From NCBI GenBank assembly GCA_023145935.1, contig JAGLDB010000017.1, positions 1 through 17,337 on the forward strand: DNA of 17,337 nt, given 5' to 3'. The position numbers and the translations under genes are program-made. This DNA is from Candidatus Sabulitectum sp. Lineage in GTDB: Bacteria; Fermentibacterota; Fermentibacteria; Fermentibacterales; Fermentibacteraceae. Numbering within the stretch: the stretch's first letter is position 1; each line of letters opens with the position of its first letter. Positions 1-5,987 of the stretch are shown piece by piece. Below the pieces are notes generated by a model. That model ran no database searches. It was not told where the DNA came from and was given only the letters and a program-made list of their open reading frames with translations.

Positions 1-782
1 GCGTTATCAGCAGTGTCTTTTGCAGAAAGACTCCAACCGGTTCTTAAGGCCAGCATTTCAATAGGTTTGTATTCCAAACCTGCTGCAATATCAAAATCTC
101 CTTCAAACGGCATTGTGGCATCGGCTGCTATAAGAAGGTTTCCACCCATTAACAACTGAGATAATCCTGCTGCTATCTCTGTTGGCATTGGATCGTTTTC
201 ACTGTAAAAGGCCTTTGTCTGAATTCCGGCGTTTCTTAGAACGAGAGCTCCTGCAAAACCAGGAATAGCGGAAGGACAATACATTCCACCCAGATCAACG
301 CCGAACCCGTTGGCATTGTAGCTGTCAATCTGAGAGTATATAAACCTGCCAGTTACTCCAAGAGAAATGGTTTCTGTTAAGCCTTTAGCCCATGTACCTG
401 CAAGAGCCATGCTATTGGAAGAGAACTGTTCTCCTGTACCCATGGGGTTTTCCATTGTAGTCCGGTCAAATTCTCCACCGTAGAAATAGTTAAGAGAAAC
501 TCCAATTACATCTCTCTCTCTGGGGTTAACCCAACCGACAAAACCAGCCTGCATATCCATCATGTAACTGGTATAAGTGGTGGTCAGCTTACTGTCTGAT
601 ATCATTACCGAAGCAGCTGGGTTCCAATACAGAGAAATCGGATCTCCGGGGACAGCTGTAAATGCCCCTCCCATTGCTACTGCCCGGGCTCCTGCGGGAA
701 CCTGAAGAAAAGCAAAGCCTGTTGTTCCGCCGGCACTAGCCGAAAGAATCAAAAATAATGCCAGAGTACAAGTCAGTTTCAT
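1..782 (-). CDS. PorV/PorQ-family outer-membrane protein, 3' end missing
   Basis: The reading frame is open from an ATG at 780-782 to the left edge, about 260 codons, so the C-terminus is off the window. An AGGAGAG ribosome site lies just upstream. The protein starts with a signal peptide (MKLTCTLALFLILSASAGG) followed by the family hallmark near residues 27-58: an A-x-A-M-G-G-A-F segment, then a D-P-I-S-L-Y-W-N-P-A-A turn. In known members this is the first strands of an FadL-like outer-membrane beta-barrel. PorV and PorQ proper serve type IX secretion, but many FCB relatives have no assigned role. It starts 1 base after the stop of the preceding small gene, so it is the last visible gene of the five-gene minus-strand cluster. 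The family call is firm; a secretion role is only suggested, helped by the T9SS-like tail on the protein at 12040. Confidence 0.8.
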   Translation of the reverse strand, partial: MKLTCTLALFLILSASAGGTTGFAFLQVPAGARAVAMGGAFTAVPGDPISLYWNPAASVMISDSKLTTTYTSYMMDMQAGFVGWVNPRERDVIGVSLNYFYGGEFDRTTMENPMGTGEQFSSNSMALAGTWAKGLTETISLGVTGRFIYSQIDSYNANGFGVDLGGMYCPSAIPGFAGALVLRNAGIQTKAFYSENDPMPTEIAAGLSQLLMGGNLLIAADATMPFEGDFDIAAGLEYKPIEMLALRTGWSLSAKDTADN

Positions 783-783
783 A

Positions 784-1239
784 TTACTCTCCTGTTATTG
801 CTAAGTCCGGCTCATCCGGAACTGAATTCTCTATTTTCACCGTGACAGGTCTCATTGCAAAAAATACATAAACACTGTCTGCAGTCACTCCGTAGAGCAT
901 GTCCACTGCAGTCACCGTCACTCCGTACGCCACCGATCCAGACCCTGTAACAAACCTCAGAACCGGCAAGTCATCAGGTTCCGTATCTATAATATTCAGA
1001 CCGCCCCCGTGGAGTTCCATCTGAAGATCAAAAACCGCATCACCACCAACACCACAAAGAACACCCTCAAGGTTAATCCCCGGATAAATCAAAAAAGTGT
1101 ACGGCTCATTCACGTGCAAATATAAACCCCTGCTCCACTGAAAAGAGTAACCGACAAACCCGTAATCATCCATTAAGGATTCAACCTCTTCCGAAAGACT
1201 ACACAAGCAGGCTACCAGCAGAAAAACACTCAAGATCAA
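784..1239 (-). CDS. small exported protein, possible lipoprotein, unknown function
   Basis: 151 residues, not recognised. The hydrophobic N-terminus (MILSVFLLVACL) contains L-V-A-C, which resembles a lipobox with Cys at about residue 11, but the leader is very short and has no positive charge, so lipidation is uncertain. The rest is rich in beta-prone segments and acidic residues, with no motif I can name; residues 99-130 have a strand pattern that could be an Ig-like fold (inference). The frame opens at a TTG (1237-1239) overlapping the permease stop as TTGA, with an in-frame stop 6 bases upstream, so no earlier start exists. A second TTG at 1231-1233 is better spaced from the AAGGA ribosome site. 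The tight coupling to ABC permeases upstream and a PorV-like gene downstream suggests a cell-envelope role. Confidence 0.7.
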   Translation of the reverse strand: MILSVFLLVACLCSLSEEVESLMDDYGFVGYSFQWSRGLYLHVNEPYTFLIYPGINLEGVLCGVGGDAVFDLQMELHGGGLNIIDTEPDDLPVLRFVTGSGSVAYGVTVTAVDMLYGVTADSVYVFFAMRPVTVKIENSVPDEPDLAITGE

Positions 1240-2006
1240 TCCTTAAGCCCGGAACGGGAGTAACTTGCAACAAGATGCTTCTGAGCCAGCAGAAAAAGGA
1301 AAAGCAGAGGCAGAATACTGAAAGTGGATGCTGCCATCAGCAATTGATAATTACTGGACTGCTCCTGATTAAAGTAACTCAGTCCCACCTGAAGAACTCT
1401 TAATTTTTCTGAATGAGTCACCACCAGCGGCCACATGAAGCTGTTCCATGACCCGATAACATTGAAAAGCATAATGGTGGCAATTACAGACTTGGAAAGG
1501 GGCAGAGCAACCCTCCACAAGTAGCCGAATCTGCTGCAACCATCCAGCCTTGCTGCTTCATAAAGTGATTTTGGCAGGGTCATAAAGTGCTGCCTGAGAA
1601 GAAAAATACTGAAAACATTCGTCAGCCATGGAACAATCAAAGCCAGATAGGTATCCACCCAGCCCAGTTTGGCAAGAATGACATAGCTCGGAGCAAGATA
1701 AACAGGCTGAGGAACCATCATTGTGGAAAGGAATAGAAGAAACAACTTGTCCCGGCCGGGATACTCCATAGTGCCGAATGAATAAGCAGCCAGAGAACTG
1801 GTTATCAACACGCCGATAAGGGTCAGACTGGTTACAATGAGTGTATTAAGGAAGTATGTGCCGAAGGGCACTCTGTTCCATGCTTCCACATAGTTTTGAA
1901 GGCCACCCTGTTCAAGACTGGTGGAAATCATCCAGAGAAATGGCATAAGCATGATGATGCCGCCTGCAAGTAAAAGTATCTGTTTGACAATCTGTCCTGA
2001 TCTCAT
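1236..2006 (-). CDS. carbohydrate ABC transporter permease, MalG/UgpE type
   Basis: 256 residues, slightly short for the usual 270-280 of this family. It is an inner-membrane subunit of a binding-protein-dependent importer, typically for oligosaccharides or glycerol phosphate; the substrate cannot be read from sequence. A first membrane helix lies at about residues 9-28, with further helices at about 52-76, 87-112, 118-138, 172-195 and near the C-terminus. The cytoplasmic EAA loop that docks the ATPase is clear at about 150-171 (EAARLDGCSRFGYLWRVALP). The ATG at 2004-2006 overlaps the TGA of the upstream MalF-like permease by four bases (ATGA), so the two are translationally coupled and probably form a heterodimer. 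No solute-binding protein or ATPase is in the window; they would have to lie to the left or elsewhere. Confidence 0.9.
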   Translation of the reverse strand: MRSGQIVKQILLLAGGIIMLMPFLWMISTSLEQGGLQNYVEAWNRVPFGTYFLNTLIVTSLTLIGVLITSSLAAYSFGTMEYPGRDKLFLLFLSTMMVPQPVYLAPSYVILAKLGWVDTYLALIVPWLTNVFSIFLLRQHFMTLPKSLYEAARLDGCSRFGYLWRVALPLSKSVIATIMLFNVIGSWNSFMWPLVVTHSEKLRVLQVGLSYFNQEQSSNYQLLMAASTFSILPLLFLFLLAQKHLVASYSRSGLKD

Positions 2007-2947
2007 GAGTAGTGCACCCGTCTTTCCCCAACCCGCCGTTGAATAATGGTAAGAAACAGAAGCACAATAAACAGGAAAACGCTGATGGCACTGGCATAAC
2101 CAATGTCGAAGCGGTCAAAGGCTTTCTGGAAAAGGTAAAACACTATGACATTCGTGGTTCCAAGGGGACCTCCGCCGGGAGGAGGGGTCATCACATAAAC
2201 CAGTGCAAAAGTTTGAAAAGAAGCAATAGTGCTCATAATAAGAACATAGAAGGTCGTAGGGGAAAGCAGAGGCCATGTAACATGACGGAATGTTCCCCAT
2301 TTTCCAGCACCATCCAGCTTGGCTGCTTCATAGTAAGTATTTGAAATGTTCTCGAGCCCTGCAAGAAACAAAACCGTGTTATACCCAATACTCTTCCACA
2401 CGCTGACTATCATTAAAGAGACCAGAGCAAGGCTGGGACCGGCAAAGATTCCTTCCGGTTTCAATCCCAGAGGAGAAAGCATCATCTCGAATATCCCCCT
2501 TGGCTCACGGAGCCACATAAGAGGGTCTCCACCCAGAGCTATGATAACCCCGTTGATCGGGCCAGCTTCCGGTTTAAAGAGCCATGTCCACACAACAGAT
2601 ACTGCAACAGCCGAGGTAACCACAGGAAGAAAATAGATGGTTCTGTAAAAAGCCTTGCCTCTGAGATCTCCTCGCAAAAGCATTGCAAGAAGAAGCGGAA
2701 TTGCAATTCCCGCAGGAACAACACCAAGAACAAAAAACACTGTATTACTCACACTATTCCAGAATCTCGCATCGGTAAACATTCTTTCATAATTGGAAAA
2801 ACCCACAAAACCGTGAAAGCCTCCAATGTCGTAATCGGCGAATGAAGCTGTAAAACTAGCAAGAATCGGAATTGTTCTAAAACATATCACAATGATAAGT
2901 GCTGGCAAGATATACAAATAGGGAGTTATTCGTGAACCTGTTCTCAT
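2003..2947 (-). CDS. carbohydrate ABC transporter permease, MalF/UgpA type
   Basis: 314 residues, a normal length for this family. It is the partner permease to the gene immediately downstream. The N-terminal helix at about residues 10-30 carries the common LYILPAL pattern of sugar permeases. The region at about 36-60 (FADYDIGGFHGFVGFSNY) matches the usual periplasmic stretch before the N-Y-x-x-x-F/M-x-D motif. The EAA loop is at about 207-229 (YYEAAKLDGAGKWGTFRHVTWPLL). The start ATG at 2945-2947 has a GAGAG ribosome site and lies 8 bases after the stop of the HhH-MBL gene, so the three are most likely one transcript. The specific sugar is unknown. Having permeases without an adjacent binding protein or ATPase is mildly unusual. 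Confidence 0.9.
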   Translation of the reverse strand: MRTGSRITPYLYILPALIIVICFRTIPILASFTASFADYDIGGFHGFVGFSNYERMFTDARFWNSVSNTVFFVLGVVPAGIAIPLLLAMLLRGDLRGKAFYRTIYFLPVVTSAVAVSVVWTWLFKPEAGPINGVIIALGGDPLMWLREPRGIFEMMLSPLGLKPEGIFAGPSLALVSLMIVSVWKSIGYNTVLFLAGLENISNTYYEAAKLDGAGKWGTFRHVTWPLLSPTTFYVLIMSTIASFQTFALVYVMTPPPGGGPLGTTNVIVFYLFQKAFDRFDIGYASAISVFLFIVLLFLTIIQRRVGERRVHYS

Positions 2948-2955
2948 TTTTGCTC

Positions 2956-4029
2956 TCAGTGAAAGAAGGAACTGTTAAAGTTGATAGACTCTCCATCAGT
3001 GTATAGGAAAATATTGCCTTGGCGATCAGTTCGCAAGATTCCCGCACCTACGGTTTCCCAAGCCTCCAGAACATCCCTGTGAGGATGGCCAAATGGATTG
3101 TTTCTGCCACAGCAGAATATGGCGAATTGAGGCATTGTTTTTCTGAACCAGGGAGGAAACAGGGAACTTCTGCTGCCATGATGAGGAACTTTCATAACCG
3201 TTACAGGTGTCTGAAACGGGGTCATTCGCATGATGGTTTCATTCTCGATGTCACCTGTAAGAAGAAGAGTGAAGTTGCCGCAGGTGACCAGAAAAACCGC
3301 TGAAGCCTCATTCGGGCTGCCGGCCCCTCTTTCAAGCCAGACCACTTCAACTGACACTTCTTCGGAAAGATCCCACTTTTCTCCATTTGCAAGAACAGAA
3401 TAGTCGCAACCGGAATCAAGAGCGTATTGAAGCAGTTCTTCATACACTGTAGAAGCGTGGTCTATTCCCGGGTCGATCAGTGTGTTGCAGTGAAAAACTT
3501 CCAGGGCGTCTCTGCATCCACCGATGTGATCCGCATGTGGGTGGGTGAAGGCAACAACTGTCAGGCTATCAATTCCGCTTTCTCTCAAACGCTGAACCAC
3601 AGGAGCTCTCATTGCGCCTCTGCCAGGAGGACCTCCATCAATAAGCCAGGTGTTCTCTTCGGTTTGAAGTACAATGGCATCACCATTACCTATATCCAGG
3701 AAAATTACAGTGAGCAGTGTATCGGAAAGTAAACCCTCATTTAAAAAATGTGATGTATCCGGTGAAACAATCACACTTGTCACTGATATATACGGGAGCA
3801 GCCTTTCAACCGTAACAGGACCAATCCCTGACACGAAAACAAGCTCATCAACAGAAGCGAAGTACGATATGGTTTCTCTATACTCCACTATAGCAGAAGC
3901 TGTTGAAATGCCAATACCACTTAACCTGCAAAGCTCTTCTTCCGAAGCCAAATTCAGATCAAGCGCCAGAGGGTCCAAAAGCGTTGATATCACAACAGTG
4001 AACAATAATAGCATGATAGGACTTGACAC
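2956..4029 (-). CDS. ComEA-type HhH domain fused to ComEC-like metallo-beta-lactamase domain
   Basis: About 357 residues from the GTG at 4027-4029, which follows GGAGG by only three bases. The frame stays open to an ATG at 4149, but that would overlap the divergent gene, and an ATG at 4014 is the other option. The order is: hydrophobic leader (about 5-22); paired helix-hairpin-helix of ComEA type at about 24-81 (DLNLASEEEL..LSGIG and ..FVSGIGPVTVERLLPYI), a DNA-binding fold; then a metallo-beta-lactamase fold with FLDIGNGDA at about 110-118, HPHADH with metal ligands at about 163-168, LLLTGDIE, and VPHHGS. The latter set is characteristic of the ComEC/Rec2 C-terminal domain, thought to be a nuclease or phosphodiesterase. 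The ComEC membrane channel is absent. The protein is probably exported or membrane-anchored. Heading an operon with sugar permeases is odd; a role in handling extracellular DNA is inference. Confidence 0.82.
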   Translation of the reverse strand: MSSPIMLLLFTVVISTLLDPLALDLNLASEEELCRLSGIGISTASAIVEYRETISYFASVDELVFVSGIGPVTVERLLPYISVTSVIVSPDTSHFLNEGLLSDTLLTVIFLDIGNGDAIVLQTEENTWLIDGGPPGRGAMRAPVVQRLRESGIDSLTVVAFTHPHADHIGGCRDALEVFHCNTLIDPGIDHASTVYEELLQYALDSGCDYSVLANGEKWDLSEEVSVEVVWLERGAGSPNEASAVFLVTCGNFTLLLTGDIENETIMRMTPFQTPVTVMKVPHHGSRSSLFPPWFRKTMPQFAIFCCGRNNPFGHPHRDVLEAWETVGAGILRTDRQGNIFLYTDGESINFNSSFFH

Positions 4030-4056
4030 CCGCCTCCGCGTTAGAGAATGTATAGG

Positions 4057-4071
4057 TTCAATATAATTGAA
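4057..4071. promoter_or_regulatory. perfect 6-bp palindrome over a TATAAT box in the divergent gap
   Basis: TTCAAT-ATA-ATTGAA lies in the 60-base gap between the minus-strand HhH-MBL gene and the plus-strand gene at 4090. It contains TATAAT at 4062-4067 on the plus strand, which would place transcription start near 4074, just ahead of the TTG start. No convincing -35 box lies 16-18 bases upstream; the TTGACA at 4023-4028 is too far away. The palindrome could be an operator, but AT-rich promoter DNA gives such symmetry by chance fairly often. Confidence 0.3.
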
Positions 4072-4089
4072 ACAAGGGAGAATCTCATT

Positions 4090-4530
4090 TTGAATAAAAT
4101 ATTTATAGTTGTTTTGCTTCTTCTGACCACTGCTGTATCCGCTGGACATCTGCGACTGGAAGATAGTGGTTATGACACAATTGCCTACATCCGGGAAGAT
4201 GGAAGAATTGAAGACGCATCCTTCCTGCCGCTGGGTAGAATTATTCTCGAAGAAGATACTGGCAGATTCAGGATCGAGGATGCCAGTTTTAACACCTTGG
4301 GCTATGTGGATGAAGATGAGTTTCTTGACAGCTTTGAAGACAGAATCTTTGAGCTGACATCAGACGGAAGACTTAAAAACCATCGTTTTCGAGATGTGGC
4401 CATTATCAGAAATGACGGCACTGTTGAGGCTCTTAATTTCAGCGTAATTCTTTACACCGATGGTTCTAACGATGATCTGGCTCAGCGAATTGCGGTATAT
4501 ATGATCTATTTTAGCAATCTGCTAGAGTAG
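4090..4530 (+). CDS. secreted internal-repeat protein, beta-flower-like
   Basis: 146 residues from a TTG start with AAGGGAG nine bases upstream (4074-4080). That start gives a textbook signal peptide (MNKIFIVVLLLLTTAVSAGH); an ATG at 4048 would put 14 polar residues ahead of it and is rejected. The mature part has about five related units, each roughly R/L-I/L-E-D-x-S/N-x-x-T/L-L/I-G/A-Y/R-I followed by an acidic turn with D-G: near LRLEDSGYDTIAYIREDG, RIEDASFLPLGRI, RIEDASFNTLGYVDED, RLKNHRFRDVAIIRNDG and TVEALNFSVILYTDG. This resembles the small 4- or 5-fold beta-flower proteins of Bacteroidota and relatives, whose role is unknown to me. The family match is from memory, not a search. The last five codons and stop lie inside the first unit of a ~50-bp tandem repeat. 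Confidence 0.75.
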   Translation: MNKIFIVVLLLLTTAVSAGHLRLEDSGYDTIAYIREDGRIEDASFLPLGRIILEEDTGRFRIEDASFNTLGYVDEDEFLDSFEDRIFELTSDGRLKNHRFRDVAIIRNDGTVEALNFSVILYTDGSNDDLAQRIAVYMIYFSNLLE

Positions 4531-4639
4531 CCTCAATTACCAACCTGCCCGTAACTACTTACAGCAACTTGCTAGAGTAGCCTCTGTCGTCAACCAGCCC
4601 TTAACTACTTACAGCAATCTGCTGGAGTCTTCTTGACAG
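4513..4639. repeat. ~50-bp tandem direct repeat, two full copies plus a partial third
   Basis: Unit 1 is 4513-4562, unit 2 is 4563-4612, and a third copy starts at 4613 and decays within about 20-27 bases. By hand alignment units 1 and 2 match at about 41 of 50 positions. Conserved blocks are AGCAA..TGCTAGAGTAGCCTC at the start, CAACC.GCCC in the middle and TAACTACTTAC at the end. Every copy keeps AGCA-NNN-TGCT, a small inverted repeat, and the junction of units 1 and 2 extends it with CTACT (4555-4559) pairing to AGTAG (4576-4580). The first copy contains the last codons and TAG stop of the upstream gene; the last ends at the lexA -35 box. Confidence 0.8.
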
Positions 4640-4661
4640 TCAGTGCTGTGGCCCATATAGT
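4633..4661 (+). promoter_or_regulatory. lexA promoter (sigma-70 type)
   Basis: TTGACA at 4633-4638, a 17-base spacer, then TATAGT at 4656-4661: 11 of 12 consensus positions at the ideal spacing. Predicted transcription start is about 4668, giving a leader of roughly 24 bases before the lexA ATG at 4692. Confidence 0.8.
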
Positions 4662-4674
4662 AAACACATGTTCC
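4661..4674 (+). promoter_or_regulatory. candidate LexA operator (Gram-positive-type SOS box)
   Basis: TAAACACATGTTCC fits the Bacillus-type SOS box consensus CGAACRNRYGTTYC at 12 of 14 positions, failing only at the first two. It begins at the last base of the -10 box and covers the predicted start site, the expected place for self-repression by LexA. A second symmetric element, GTAAACAC (4660-4667) and GTGTTTAC (4684-4691), forms a perfect 8-base inverted repeat with a 16-base gap around the ribosome site. Confidence 0.6.
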
Positions 4675-4691
4675 CCGAAAGGAGTGTTTAC

Positions 4692-5321
4692 ATGTATGAA
4701 GACCTGACGGCAAGGCAGAAAGAGTTTCTGGATTTCATTCAATCCTTCATAAAAGACAATGGTTATCCCCCTTCCATCAGGGAGATTCAGCACGCCTTCA
4801 ACCTGAAGAGCACAAAAGGCGTCAAGGGTCACATTGACAGGCTCGTAGATAAGGGTTACCTGAACAGAAAGGACGGGTCTGCCCGTGCGATATCTCTGCC
4901 ACCGCACAGAGCCAGCTTCGGCAGACGCACTGCAGACAACCAGGCACCGGTTATTGGTCGGGTTGCAGCTGGACTTCCGATACTTGCTGAGGAAAACGAG
5001 GAAGGCCGCATGCCGGTTCCAGAAAGATTTCACGGTATCGAAGGAATTTTCTGGCTTGAAGTTCATGGCGACAGCATGATCGATGAGGGCATTCTAGATG
5101 GAGATTTCGTTCTTGTAAGACCTGTCCCCTTCGTTGAGGAAGGCACAGTGACAGTTGTTCTCGTTGACGATGAAGCAACAGTGAAAAAATTCTACCACCG
5201 AGGAGACACGATTAGACTGGTTCCCGCCAATGATCATTACAAGGTCATGGAATTTCACGGATCTGCGTGTGCCAGTATTCGTGTAGCCGGCAAAGTAGTA
5301 GCGGTTTTCAGGTTTACCTGA
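4692..5321 (+). CDS. lexA: LexA repressor, SOS regulator and self-cleaving peptidase
   Basis: 209 residues, normal for LexA. It represses DNA-damage genes and cuts itself when stimulated by RecA filaments. The N-terminal winged helix-turn-helix is at about 1-70 (ARQKEFLDFI, GYPPSIREI, then recognition helix STKGVKGHIDRLVDKGY). The self-cleavage site is Ala93-Gly94 in RVAAGLP. The S24 peptidase dyad is Ser128 in VHGDSMIDEG and Lys165 in EATVKKF. The start chosen is the ATG at 4692, seven bases after AAAGGAG; the ATG at 4668 would put the ribosome site inside the gene. The recognition helix differs from both E. coli and B. subtilis forms as I remember them, though the promoter carries a Gram-positive-like box. 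The gene ends by overlapping the convergent phosphatase gene by 8 bases. Confidence 0.96.
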   Translation: MYEDLTARQKEFLDFIQSFIKDNGYPPSIREIQHAFNLKSTKGVKGHIDRLVDKGYLNRKDGSARAISLPPHRASFGRRTADNQAPVIGRVAAGLPILAEENEEGRMPVPERFHGIEGIFWLEVHGDSMIDEGILDGDFVLVRPVPFVEEGTVTVVLVDDEATVKKFYHRGDTIRLVPANDHYKVMEFHGSACASIRVAGKVVAVFRFT

Positions 5322-5334
5322 TAACCATCTTTTT
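5303..5334 (+). terminator. intrinsic terminator of lexA, overlapping both convergent stop codons
   Basis: GGTT (5303-5306) pairs with AACC (5323-5326) and TCAGG (5308-5312) with CCTGA (5317-5321), with one T-T mismatch and a TTTA loop. ATC and a run of five T (5330-5334) follow. The lexA TGA and the opposite gene's TAA both lie in the hairpin. On the minus strand no T run follows, so it probably works mainly for lexA. Confidence 0.6.
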
Positions 5335-5946
5335 GATCAGGGGAACAATTTCCTTCACATGGTTAACAGAGATTGCCCCCTGATGTTCCTCTGCAGGGCC
5401 ATACCCGTACGAACATGCGATAACTGGAAAGGAATTTTCCAGCCCTGCCTGAATGTCATGGTATCGATCTCCAGTCATCACGGTGAAATCATAGTTCCTG
5501 CTCATCTCAAAAAGTCGAGTTGTTTTTGAAGCCTCTTCAGTTCTTCCTGTTAGATTTGTGAAGAAATCTCTTATTCCCAAGGTTTCAGTCACAAGAACAA
5601 TGTAATCAGTATGCGCATTTGACAGAACCGCAAGGTCGAAACCCATAGACTGCAGATCGGCAAGCATCTTTCTTACTCCCGGGTACAATTTCCCTTTTAG
5701 CGGCAGTGTGATCGCCTGATGAAACTTGACCCTTTCAGTAAATACTTTACATACTGCCGGCTCATCTGATCCCGCAAGAACTTTGCAGAATACCTCAAGA
5801 GGTTCTCCGTAAAGGGAATTTATCAAACTGTAGGGCGGTTCCTCATTTCCAGTGACATCTTTAGCAGCTCTGGCAATTGCCGGAGCCAGAGCATGTTCAG
5901 TGTGATGCAGTGTGCCATCCAGATCAAAAACTGCCAGCTTTGTCAT
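5314..5946 (-). CDS. HAD-family hydrolase, phosphoglycolate phosphatase-like
   Basis: 210 residues, typical of small HAD phosphatases of the Gph/PGMB kind; the natural substrate is not readable. Motif I is FDLDGTL, with nucleophile Asp8 and general acid Asp10. A helical cap follows at about 15-85. Motif II is Ser109 in LAVLSNAHTDY, motif III is probably Lys141 in EEASKTTRL, and motif IV is TGDRYHDIQAG with Asp160 and Asp164. The ATG at 5944-5946 sits next to GGAGGAAG. The gene is divergent from a second, unrelated-type HAD gene with only 41 bases between them and convergent with lexA. It is a cytoplasmic enzyme; scavenging phosphatase or damage-metabolite removal would both fit. Confidence 0.88.
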   Translation of the reverse strand: MTKLAVFDLDGTLHHTEHALAPAIARAAKDVTGNEEPPYSLINSLYGEPLEVFCKVLAGSDEPAVCKVFTERVKFHQAITLPLKGKLYPGVRKMLADLQSMGFDLAVLSNAHTDYIVLVTETLGIRDFFTNLTGRTEEASKTTRLFEMSRNYDFTVMTGDRYHDIQAGLENSFPVIACSYGYGPAEEHQGAISVNHVKEIVPLIKKMVIR

Positions 5947-5987
5947 TCTTCCTCCATAAATGTTGAAGGAGGAATATATTACCCTCT

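Noticed and set aside
2012..2636. Plus-strand open frames opposite the MalF-like permease
   Set aside because: They lie antisense to a strong coding region, look unlike any protein, and lack ribosome sites.
3019..4066. Plus-strand open frames opposite the HhH-MBL gene
   Set aside because: Antisense shadows; the minus strand has clear conserved motifs throughout.
4048..4089. Earlier ATG start for the secreted repeat protein
   Set aside because: It would place 14 polar residues before a clean signal peptide, and the AAGGGAG ribosome site fits the TTG at 4090.
4030..4149. Long N-terminal extension of the HhH-MBL protein from an ATG at 4149
   Set aside because: It would run through the divergent gene's promoter and first codons, has no family-like sequence, and a GGAGG site lies just before the GTG at 4029.
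4513..4639. Short CRISPR-like array
   Set aside because: The copies are contiguous with no unique spacers, and the first includes coding sequence.
5949..5974. Inverted repeat TTCCTCC...GGAGGAA between the two HAD genes
   Set aside because: It is fully explained by the ribosome sites of two divergent genes facing each other.
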